A DNA stretch of 64,000 nt from Glomus cerebriforme (Eukaryota > Glomeromycota > Glomeromycetes > Glomerales > Glomeraceae). Positions 49,030 through 59,453 of this stretch are shown piece after piece. A model generated the notes under the pieces. It had not been told where the DNA came from. It saw only the letters and a program-made list of their open reading frames with translations, and did not search any database. Made by a program: the position numbers and the translations under genes. The stretch spans positions 8,925 to 72,924 of the forward strand of contig QKYT01000470.1 of NCBI GenBank assembly GCA_003550305.1, in the 5' to 3' direction. The stretch's first letter is position 1, and the number at the start of each line of letters is the position of its first letter.

Positions 49030-50157
49030 CACGATCATTGATTATCTGCAGAGGAGGCAGTTTTTAATTGTGTGTGTAGATAAAAATGATAATAAGTGTA
49101 AGGAGATGATAAACTTTCCAAAGATACAATTCCTGAGAACAATCGCATATTTAAAATTGAGGAGTAAGAAAGTCTATGATGATATACCAAATAACATAAT
49201 TGACAAAACTGTGGATGAAGCCGTCAAAAATTTCAATTCAAAAGATAACAATGCCAAGTTAACAGGAAGGATCTAAAGCATACCATCACCATACACACAC
49301 AAAATTTCTCAAAAAAAAATTGAAATCAATTTTATGTATCATATCTATTCAGTAGCTCTATGAGAACACCAAGGAAGAAACCATATAATCTCAAGAGCTT
49401 TGCATTTTGAGAAAAAGAGAAAAAACAACAGTTGGCTGTCAAAAAGGATTGATAATGATTGCAAGCTCACATATTTTAGAAAAACTAATGAATGGATCTT
49501 ATTGTGGGTACACAAAAGACAAAAAAAGTCAAAAGAAATACATGAGAGGTTTGTAGCTATCGATCCGGGAGTCTGAACTCCATTTGTAATGTATTCATCC
49601 ACCAAAGGAATCACAAAGGTTGGTAAGAATGATGCACAGAAGTTGGTGAGATTTTGCTTGCATGTAGACAAACTAAGTTCAGTAAGGGATAAGCTTAAGA
49701 GCTCAATTTCTAAGAGAAAAAAGAAGGCTAAAAGAATTGATAAAGCGATTTCAAGAATTTTTAGAAGGATCAAGAACCTGAGAAATGAATTATATAAGAA
49801 AACCGTGAATTATCTTGCAAAAAATTACAATGTTATTATTATACCCGAATTCAATGTTTCAAATATGATGAGACGAGAAATGAAAAAGATCAATTCAAAA
49901 ACTGTGTAAAGTATGTTAACATGATCATATTATTCATTCTGACAATGGCTAAAACACAAAACCGAAGAGATTGGTATGAAAATAATCATACAGAATAAAT
50001 TATATACTTCAAAAACATGTTTTGCATGTGAAAACATACAGAATATAGGAGGTACAAGTGTAAGGAATACAATATGATTATGGACAGGGATGTAAATAGA
50101 GTGCAGGGGATATTCTTTCGTACGTTGCTTAATGGAACCATATGCATGCATATGTAG
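48437..50157 (+). pseudogene. TnpB/Fanzor-like RNA-guided nuclease, decayed
   Basis: The reading frame opens inside the recombinase gene in another frame (ATG at 48437). It contains NRTLKVKLYLNLTQKHLLK, the usual TnpB N-terminal beta region, cut by TGA at 48998-49000 just before WMGLVRLIYN. RuvC-like landmarks are all recognisable. AIDPGV has its Asp at 49562-49564, followed by TGA at 49574. IIIPEFNVSNM has its Glu at 49847-49849. The zinc-ribbon half TSKTCFAC lies near 50005-50030, and MDRDVN has its Asp at 50083-50091, but in a shifted frame. The second zinc-ribbon cysteine pair reads CKEY, so one ligand is lost. Several stops and a frameshift make the protein inactive. Homologues use guide RNA from the element's 3' end. 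Confidence 0.8.
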
Positions 50158-50760
50158 GAATTGGTAATCATACTTAGCAATGCCTAGTATAAATTATCAA
50201 TGATATGTTACAATCCATCTGATATCAAAAAATGAGCACATAAATTTGTGCCAGATTACGCCGAATATATTGCTTAGATTATGAGCCATAACTAACTGTA
50301 AATTTGACTGTGTTATAGTAAACAAACAATTGTTTTTTTTTGTTTTTTTTTTGTTTTTGTTTAATTTGCTTTTCATCTTTTTGTAATAATATATTAATAT
50401 TTAGTAAATAAAATAATATATTGTAAAAAAAACTTATATTGTAAAAAAACTTAATTAAAAATGCGTAAATTAAAAAAAATACCATTAAAATTTATTAAAT
50501 TTATTCAAACAAAAGCACTACTTATTGCCCATATATAAAAAAGAAATAAAAAAAATAAAAGTTTTTTTAATATTATAAGATATCCTGTAACCACAAATAA
50601 TTACTGTAATTGAATTCCTACAATTAAATAAAGTTTGTATTAATTTTGTTAAATTAAATATAAATGCCTTTTGCAATATGTTATTAATAATAAATACCTT
50701 TTATCTTTGATTGTTTAATATATTTTTGCTTAGATTATGTTCTTTTTTACCAGTTTTCCT
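50158..50760. other. Flank between the IS607-type element and a coding relic
   Basis: It probably contains the element's right end and any guide RNA region just after the nuclease pseudogene, then AT-rich filler. No boundary can be read. Confidence 0.4.
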
Positions 50761-50769
50761 TTTTTTTTG

Positions 50770-51453
50770 GGCGGGAATCGCATAAGAATCCAGATTCTCT
50801 TTCCTTTATTTATAGGAATGGGTAATCTTCGCTTGATACCACCTCCTTCAGAATAATTGGGAAATGGATTTCAACTTTGCTGTGTTATAACGATCCTTGA
50901 ATTTGTCTAATGCAATGCGTAATATTTTACCACCATTTTGATAATCTGTTTTAACATCATCTAAAAATGCAGTGAATGTAAAAATATTAATTTCTTCATC
51001 CTTCCTACTGGTTCTCTATAGAGCTACTTGATGAAAATTCTTAGTCTTGTAGAGCAGGTTCTATTCGCAATGATGCATAAAATGAACTGTTTTGAGAAAT
51101 GTAACCTAAAAAAACAAAGGTGATAAGTTAAAAATGTAATTAATATCTTGCTTAAAATCATATTACTTACTAAGCATAATATAGAAATATATCATCCGAT
51201 CATCAGGTTTAAGTGATGGTATAAAGTTAAATATTGTGATGCAAAATTTCATTGCAACTGCTCCCTGATGTTAACAAGTGTTTACAAGGTAAAAGCCAGT
51301 ATTTTTTGTATTTGAAACTAAAAATTCATTCTCTATTTCCATTTTTTGAATCACATTTGAATTTACTGTTTCCCAACCAGGATATAAGAAACATTTTGTG
51401 ATACGTAGACTTCCTGGATGCTTGTGTGCAATTCCAAAGCGATCATCTTTCAT
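50770..51453 (-). pseudogene. Relic of an unidentified coding sequence
   Basis: The minus-strand translation holds long clean stretches: GIAHKHPGSLRITKCFLYPG, FCITIFNFIPSLKPDDRMIY, YISQNSSFYASLRIEPALQD, FSSSSSIENQ, LKEVVSSEDYPFL. They are separated by stop codons and frame changes. It was clearly once protein-coding. I do not recognise the family. It sits just outside the left inverted repeat of the Plavaka element. Confidence 0.5.
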
Positions 51454-51539
51454 AGAATCTCTCTATGCTATTTATTATAAATTGAAACACTTGCACAGAA
51501 TTATAAGCTTGTGTTCACACAAATATTACATCTTTCAAC

Positions 51540-51582
51540 ATCATCGGCAAATTTTTTAGTTTGCAGATCTGTGCAAGTCTGC
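51540..51582 (+). repeat. Left terminal inverted repeat of the Plavaka element
   Basis: Matches the reverse complement of 58106-58148 with four mismatches in about 43 bases (G/A, T/C, A/G and A/T differences). Similar CTGTGCAG-like words continue inward. Confidence 0.8.
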
Positions 51583-51923
51583 AATATCATTATATTTGTA
51601 CAGTTCTTTAATAAAAATTACCACTGATCTGTAATATGCAAATTATTGCCAAATTTTTAATAGAGTTCTGCGAACGTCTGTAAAATGCAAGATTGTCATT
51701 ATTTTTCACAAACAAATCTGCAATAATTTGCAAAGTGAAAAAAAAAGTTTATTTCATTTAAACTTCTTGGTTTTCAATTTTTTTTAAATAAAAACTTTGG
51801 GTTTTGATTTTTTAACTTTAATTTTTTAACTTAATTTTTTTTAATTCTTATTGTGTGCAGAACTGAAGTTTTATTAACTTTTAGTTAATTTTACCAAAAT
51901 TTCTTGCCTTTTTTTTGAATTTA

Positions 51924-54900
51924 TTAAAAAATATATTTATTTAATAAGAAACAGTTTTTTTTATTAAATCTTGGTACACTCCCCTACAAAAAGTATCTGA
52001 CCACCCTAAAAATTAAAAAATAATTGAAAAAATTGGGGTACTTAATAATAAATTTACCCCTGTTTCAATGTTTGAGGTATAAGACATATATNTGAGGTGT
52101 TTTTTTACTCAATTAATAGTAATATTTTGCGTAAATGATTAATTGAAAAAATAGCAAAATTTTTAAATTTTTAACCAGAACAGCTACAGCAAAATGGATG
52201 TCAAAATTCGATTCTTTGGCTAAAAAATACCTTATGTTTCAAAAATCAGGAAGATTGGTTNAGTANTTATCTCAAAATCGACCTCTAAAAATCATCAAAA
52301 AATTGGCAAAAATGATTTACATATAAAATTCACAAAAATTCATGGTTTTTAAAAGCTGATTTCTCAACAACTACTGAACCAATCTTTCTGATTTTTGGAA
52401 TATAAGCTATTTAAAAGCCAAGGAATCAAATTCTGATATCTATTTTACCATAAACATTTTTGTTAAAAAGTTGAATTTTTTTTTCTTATGAAAATTAAAT
52501 ATTTCTGCAGATTTTCACTATCAATTGAGCAAAGATACACTTCAAATTAATTTTTTTTCACCCCACATTTTAATATAGTTGTAAAATTTTTATTAAAATC
52601 TTCAGAATTTTTAATTTTTAGGGTGGTCGGATACTTTTTGTAGGGGAGTGTACAATATGAACTTCTTGGTTAATAGAACTAATCGGGATTGTGTTGTATT
52701 CTTCAGCGTAATACAAATGTGAACAGCCATAAACTTCAGGTTCTAATTGTTTAATGTCATACTAGCAAACAAGTGCAAGTTTGTACGGCTATTTGGACGG
52801 CACCCAAAAGAATTTAAACAGCAACAATATCTTTAAAAATAGATTCTGTTAAAAAAACCAAAAAAAAAATATAACTTGATATTCTTAATGTTCACTTACC
52901 TTTCCATACCAAGCACCTTCATCTGAGTTATATTGAATTTTTTGATCCTATACAGAAGTTACTGCCACATTACTGAACCATTCTTTACCCTGGAATTCTC
53001 CAGAAGTTCTTAAAATCTTTCTATTTTCTAAATGGACTGATTCATAAATTTTAATGTAAAAATTATTACTTTCTGAATCCTGTGAAGACGTATCTAAAAA
53101 GATATCGAGAGCTGAAATTGTTTAGGATAAACCTTCGATGATATTAGCATATGGTGAATTTTCTGATTTTTTAAGAAATTTTATTTTTTGGTCAATTTCA
53201 TCCAGGCATAACTCTAACAGGAACTTTCTGAATTCTTCAATTTTATTTTAAGTGATTTTACTGGTCTTCAGAGCCATTTTATTGCATTTTGTCTACAGAA
53301 AGTTAGTGTTAGACTTGTATTCAATTATTTAGAAAAGAAATATTTTGATTTATTTATATTTTAACTAATAGCATTTATCAGTTGCTGCATCACATCTTTC
53401 CTATTTGATAACTGGTAAGGATTTTTGACGTAAAACTTATGAAGAGTCTCATAAGTTTCAGTTGACAGTCCATTTAATACTCCATATTTACGAATTGCAG
53501 GAACTGCAACAGAATTCAAAATTAATCACGAAACTATAATTTGCAACTTTTAATAATGGTTTGAATATCCAGTTACCTGCATGATAACGCCAGCTATGCA
53601 GTTTAGAAAATCTGCATTCCATTGATGATAATAGAGCAAAGATACTCTTAAAGTCAGTANACCAATTGATAATTGATTTCTATTAACAGAATTTGTTAAT
53701 ATTCTAGACTTTATCAATTTCAATGAAATGCAGTATTGACCTCGAATTCTTTTATCTCACTTTCCGTATATAATTCTTTTCTGCTCATAATATACATATT
53801 ATTGAACTTTGAATAGAGATCACAAAGTTCATTACAAGTTATTTTATTCCATTCACTGGCAAAAATATCATCTAGAGTAAAAATAATGATTTTTATAATA
53901 TTCTGATAATCTGATACTGTAGCAACCTTTAATTGGCCTAATTTACTTGGTAATTTAAGACCAGAAAAGCAAGAAATCTGACGGAGGTGATCATCAAAAA
54001 TCTTCTGTAGCTTTATTCCTCTAACGATCTTCAAGATTTCCTACGTAAATTCCAGTTGGTATTTAAAGAGTCTAAGATCGATATGGTGCAAATGGTCTGG
54101 GACACAAGCTTCGTAAATATTCAGTTCTCTATAAAATTTTATTAATTTAATTAATCTACTGCAAATCTGCAATTATCTTTTTATATGATATATTTATGAG
54201 AATTTCTAGAAAGCATCTTCAATAGGATGCATAAAAAAGTCCTTTTCTTGACCTTCTTATATAACTTTCTGCATATTTTCGTGAGTTCTAAGAGACATAT
54301 TCTTTGAAGCAATGTTTATATTGTTTAAGTCATTTTGTGGGGCCATGCAGGTATGGCAAGACATTTTGCAATGAGATGATTTATACGTTGCAGTTATTTT
54401 ATTGGCTTCAAGTATATCTGAAAGAAAAAAAGATATTCACGCAACAAAACACATATGTCGCCCTTTAACTCCAAAATATAGCACATCAGGTTTTTCTAGC
54501 AAAGGTTGAAGCATAATAGTAAAACATTTGTGAAATACTTTACATTGTAAATTTCTAAACGTTTCACTTGTTTTGGTAAGAATCTTAAAAGAACTTTTAC
54601 TTCTGGTAAATTTTAAAACCTATTCAGAATATTTCCAAGTGTTAGGAATACCAGATGACCAAATGTTTTTCTGAGTCTATCAAAAATTGTTACATCCGAA
54701 TATAGAATAATGGGTAACAAGTAGTTTAAAGGTAAAAGAGTTTCTTCAGTTTCTAACTACCAGTCACATTCAAACAGTTCTCCAAATATCCTTTCATTAT
54801 TTCTTTTTTCAAAGTTCCTTTATGTACGAAATTGTTGGCAACTTCTGGATACTATAAAAGGACCTGAATTGCCCAAAAAATTAGGTGATAATGAAGTTTA

Positions 54901-55560
54901 AAATTGATTCCATTGTAAGTTGTGATAACCTTTTCTTTAAAATTTATAGAAGCCAAATTTATTTAATTAAGATAATCTTTGCCATTTTTTGTAGATTTTG
55001 GTAATGAAGACTCCTTCAAGTTACTGTGCATGTTGAAGAATTTGATTATGCTATCACCAATTTTGTTGAAAATATTGCCCTTTATTATTAACTTCATAAA
55101 GTCACAATATGCATTGTTTGGCCATTCCCTATATGTTCTGGTTTACTTTTCTCTTCGATAGTATCTAAAGCATCATCAAAAGATGCTCCTTGAAGATCTT
55201 AGGTTCAAATTCATTATCTTTAAAGGTTAAGTCTATTTCCATCGCCTCAATATTTTCTTCAATGATCTCTTCACTCTCTGATTCAATTTGACTTCGCAGA
55301 TTATACTGTGGCTCACTTTCATGATTTTTATCTGTTATCATATCAACCTGTGATACAGGTTTTTCTGCAGACGTAGATGATATTAATGTTGACATTAAAA
55401 TCGGCAAACTCCATAAGTTTGTATCATGATCAGGATTTTGTATTGATTGCTGTGTTTGAGAAAAAGACGTTTTACCATGATGCATAGCATTAGCATGTCG
55501 TGTTAATCTACTGAGGTTTGAAAAAACTCTATTACAAATTCTGCAACAAAATTCAGCCAT
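51924..55560 (-). pseudogene. Plavaka transposase, decayed and split by a MITE
   Basis: It starts at 55560 with a C2H2 zinc finger (MAEFCCRICNRVFSNLSRLTRH) and an acidic region. After a frameshift near 55200 comes ASFDDALDTIEEK, then NAYCDFMKLIIKGNIFNKIG and IIKFFNMHSNLKESSLPKS. Further fragments include YLLPIILYSDVTIF, FGHLVFLTLGNILN, MSCHTCMAPQND, FDDHLRQISCFSGLKLPSKL, CDLYSKFNNMYIMSRKELYT, FSKLHSWRYH and DEGAWYGKV. The 3' end EEYNTIPISSINQEVHIV is interrupted by a 674-base MITE and resumes PRFNKKNCFLLNKYIF, stop at 51924-51926. Many stops, frameshifts and an N (53660) show it is dead. The order agrees with Plavaka transposases I know. Confidence 0.8.
51977..52650. mobile_element. Foldback MITE, Tc1/mariner-like (TA duplication)
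   Basis: Terminal inverted repeats of about 43 bases begin CACTCCCCTACAAAAAGTAT and differ at one position (CTGA/CCGA). TA flanks both sides (51975-51976 and 52651-52652). The whole 674-base interior is also an imperfect palindrome centred near 52313; for example, the region around 52200-52275 mirrors 52350-52430. There is no coding capacity. It inserted into the Plavaka transposase frame between codons for V and P. Confidence 0.9.
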
Positions 55561-56083
55561 TGTTAGTTTGAAATGCAATTGANTAATAATACAGAATTTG
55601 TTTTTGCGATTTTTTATACCTTTAATTTAATTCGATAATGTATTTAATTCAATAATATTCTTAGATTTTAATTATCATTATCAGGTAATTGTTTAATTTA
55701 ATTTGATGATATTTTTAACTTTAATTATTATTTTCAGGTGATTGACTAATCTTAATTTGATAATTTTTAACTTAAATTAATGGCATTTCTTAACTATTAA
55801 ACATTTTCATCAGATGATTGATTAATTTAATTTGATAATTTCTTTAATTTAATTTGATGAATTTTTTAGCTTTTCAGTTAATTATATTAGTTTTGGACTT
55901 ATGATTTAATAATCATCAACTGAATAACATAATATTTTAACTTTTTAAAAAATATTTAAATCATGAAATTTTCTTTATTTTTTTTAACCATTTTTTTACT
56001 TATTTCCAAATATTAAATATTTTCCTTTAACCATTACATTACATTTTCTTTTTTTTTTCTTTATTTACTTCACCAATTTTATC

Positions 56084-57815
56084 ATGCCATTAGGTAAAAA
56101 ACAAAAAACTGTACCTGAACCTCAATTAGCTGAAACAGCGCAATTACGTAAAAGGGCCACTCAAAATAAGTTTTTGCTAATGTTATCCCATAATAAGTAA
56201 TCAAAAAATTTGATATGATAATATATATATATGATATTTAATATTTTTATTTTTCTATATTCTAAGCAGAATCAACCGATGATGCAGAAAAGGATCAAGA
56301 AAATCTGTGTAGAAAATCAGTCGAACTAAATCTTAGGGATGAGAATGTTCTGAGAACTTTGCACATAAAATCATCCAAACAAATACCCATAGACTTAAAA
56401 ATGATGCTCAGCATATTTCGCATAAAAAATCGTCCAACCAATTATCCATGGAAGTTGAAGATGTAGAAAAGGATTATCAGAATGTTTCGCATGAAAAATC
56501 AGTCGACCTAACACTTATGGACTTAGATAAAGCTGATGATTCTCGTACTAAAGTGAAATATAACTGACGTGAATCTGTAATTACTAATGTGTTGATTTTG
56601 TCACAAGGATAAAGTAAAAATATGCCTAAGGCTTATCTTACCAAAGAAGAGTTCGATTATATGATAAAACTAATTGATGAAAAATTGCCACATTGTATAA
56701 ATTGTGCAGATTCATAAGCGAGCAATAACAAGACAATACCAAATTACTTAAAAGATTTGTGACACTTGATGAGCTTTCTGAAAGTTTTTAGAATGTAAGT
56801 TATTCAGTTAATACATTTAGTAGTTCTGTTATGATCTCTACTAAAGGCATTTACATTATTTTGTAACGTGCATATAAAGAGGTTGTTAAGAAACTACTAT
56901 CTACTATTTTATTCTCTTCACCTAGATAATTTCGTAAAGAATTAGAGGTTTTTCTTTCTGAACATGCTGAGCATTTTATAGAAAATATAGGCAGAAATAG
57001 CTGGATTTCAATATTCGAAGAAAAGTTATTGCATGAAGTAAGTTGAAATATTCTTTAAATATTTTTAAAAACCCTGATATGTATTTGATTTATTTTGTAT
57101 TTTTAGGTTAAACAAAAATGTCGCAATAAATGAAACGATATCGCAGCAAGAATCCGCCATGCAATATTTATCATTTTTGGTAAACGGTTAGAACACATCG
57201 ATAACAATGCATCTGCTGTTAAAATCACCAATTGGAAATCAAGCAAAAAAACTCAAGCCACTTACACAGAGATTTTTTCTAATGATGAATTGCTTATAAA
57301 TATTGCGAATCTTGTTTTCAAAGAGTATAAAGGCAAGGATTTTCCAGTGATGCACTGTGCTTATACTCTAGCCATTTGGGATATTTTGTTGAATCCTAAA
57401 AGTTCTGGGATAAAATATAATGATAAATCAGTAGTAAAGCGTGTAAATGCCTTTTTGGTAAATATATTAGTCTATTTCATATTTGTTTATATTTATATAC
57501 ATTTAAATTATATGATTTCAAAATTTATTTACTAAACAAAACGCCTACAAAAATCACACTTCTATCAAGCAAGAAATCATGGAACAGATAGCCAAAGAAG
57601 AAGAAGCCAAAGCTATTGCTGCACATAATAGAAAATGAAATGAACTATCATCATAAGCTGAAGGAAGTGAAGCAACAATGGACGATGATGATTATGACAC
57701 TATGGTAAGTTATTTGAAAATATCATTTATTAATAATACATTTGCTGAACTTCGAATTGATAAATATNACATAATATTTTAGATCACTAATTTGGATAAG
57801 AATTTTTTAAATTAA
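56084..57815 (+). pseudogene. Second gene of the Plavaka element, decayed
   Basis: The ATG at 56084 opens a Lys/Gln-rich leader (MPLGKKQKTVPEPQLAET). Readable blocks follow: ESTDDAEKDQENLCRKSVEL, FRKELEVFLSEHAEHFIENI, DIAARIRHAIFIIFGKRLEH, NNASAVKITNWKSSKK and LVFKEYKGKDFPVMHCAYTL with AIWDILLNPKSSGI. Then KNHTSIKQEIMEQIAKEEE and an acidic end before ITNLDKNFLN. Intron-like joins (for example at 57001-57106 and 57456-57540) sit between blocks, and several stops lie within. It is divergent from the transposase and inside the inverted repeats, so probably an accessory protein of the element. Function unknown. Confidence 0.6.
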
Positions 57816-58105
57816 AAGAACTTAGAAAAGTTTTAATACTGAGTTTTAATACCGCTAAAAATATTTATTACAAAATATATCAAAATTTTCACAAAATAAA
57901 AAATATTTAGTTTTAAATACAATTTTATTAAAATAATAATAATAAACAGAAATATAGTAAAAATTTACAAATGAAGTTATTTTGAAGATTTGCTTTGTAA
58001 AATTCTGCACAGATTTTTAATACTTAAATAATCTGCACAAAAATCATAATTTTTTTTTTCGAAGTTTGATGGTATGTCCAAAGATCTGTACAGAATTATC
58101 ATATA

Positions 58106-58148
58106 GCAGACCTGCACAGATCTGCAGACTAAAAAATTTGTCGATGAT
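58106..58148 (-). repeat. Right terminal inverted repeat of the Plavaka element
   Basis: Inverted counterpart of 51540-51582; carries the GCAGATCTG core and ends CGATGAT on the plus strand. Confidence 0.8.
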
Positions 58149-59453
58149 ACCAAAACTTTGTTCAATGTAATTATTGGTATTATTTCCATACATAAATAAT
58201 CTCATATGAAGAGATAGTGTCCAAAATTAATGATGATTTCACAATAGTTCAAAATGTTTCTGAAGCAAAGAATAAAAACAATAAAATATCTACTTAAATT
58301 CATAATAACATATATTCATTTCCAAACATGATGATACATAGAGAATTCTTTTCATTTTTTCCATTATGAGTGCATGATCTTCTTTTCTAATATGATGTTT
58401 CTAACTATAATATGCATAGATTATAATAAGCCAAGATGCTTATATTCTTTTAAAAAAATCTTAGATAAAAAAAAAGAAAATTTTTGTGACGTATCTTAAT
58501 ATAATATGCTGTACCTGCGGTATCACTTTTGTTTATCACAATAAAGTAAAATCTGAAAATGATTCTAAAGAAAATTATTCTGAAAACGAAATATAGAAGC
58601 AATAGAAAATGATGTTTTATTTGATGTAAAATCAGAAGAAGAAATAGATATTACGGATGAAGAGATTATTTCAATAAATGATGTAAATACAAATACTAAG
58701 TGAAATGATATGAATCAAGAATTAAAAAATGTTATTTGTAAATGTAACATTAAAATACTATAATGAAATGAAAAAGTTTTATTATTTAGCTAATTTTTTA
58801 CTTATATGTTTTAATTGTAGTTTACTTGAATATATAATACCTGTGCCTGAAAAATAGTATTCTTACTGTGAAGTATATACTAAAGATCTAATATATTAAT
58901 TAAAATAGGTAGAGAATTGAATTTTTCATTAAATAGTACTCAATCTAGCAAATAAAAATGAAAAAAAAGCAAAAAAAAATTGATATTTTTATTATTTTTT
59001 TTTATAATTGATAATGAATAATATATAAATAGTACATAATGAATACTTAATGTTATATAATTTGCATAAATAATAAATACATATAATATAATACTTGTAT
59101 TAAATATAAAAAAAATTTTTCTGAATCAAAAATATTACATCCGGTCAGTATTATGTAACTAAAAAAAATAAATTTTTTCTCTTTTTTTGAAATATTTATA
59201 TGATCCAAATAATAATGAGAAACTAACTATTTTATTTATTTGGCTTTAATTAAGTATATATAATATTTATGTATACAAATTTTGAATTAATAAACTGTCT
59301 CTATTTTTATTAACATTAAAAAAAAATAGTATAGTAATAGTAAAAAAAAAATATAATATAAAAAAGATATACTAAATAAAATACTTTGTAGCCAATACTT
59401 AACTAGTAATCTGTTTTTACAATTTTTGATAATATTAAGATATATTTAAGGAT
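58149..59453. other. AT-rich interval with a weak coding relic
   Basis: Between two transposons. Around 58560-58720 the plus strand reads an acidic stretch (DVKSEEEIDITDEEIISIND) broken by stops, probably a relic of unknown origin. The rest is AT-rich with no feature. Confidence 0.4.

Larger units (their letters stand above)
48280..50157 (+). mobile_element. IS607-type element with recombinase and TnpB/Fanzor-like gene
   Basis: A serine recombinase gene followed, with overlap, by a TnpB-like nuclease gene in the same orientation is the IS607 layout. The limits given are coding limits; true ends lie outside and cannot be read because this class makes no inverted repeats or target duplications. 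Local base composition is visibly less AT-rich than the flanks. Similar elements are known from prokaryotes, giant viruses and some eukaryotes, where the nuclease is called Fanzor. Here the nuclease is decayed, so this copy is probably immobile unless helped in trans. Confidence 0.85.
51540..58148. mobile_element. Plavaka (CACTA-like) DNA transposon, decayed
   Basis: Bounded by inverted repeats starting ATCATCGRCAAATTTTTTAG at 51540 (plus strand) and 58148 (minus strand). Subterminal motifs containing GCAGATCTG and CTGTGCAGA recur inside both ends, as in CACTA-like elements. It carries a decayed Plavaka-type transposase on the minus strand and a second, divergently transcribed decayed gene on the plus strand. 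Length is 6609 bases including a nested 674-base MITE. Plavaka elements are abundant in basidiomycete and glomeromycotan genomes. The target duplication is not clear. Confidence 0.8.
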
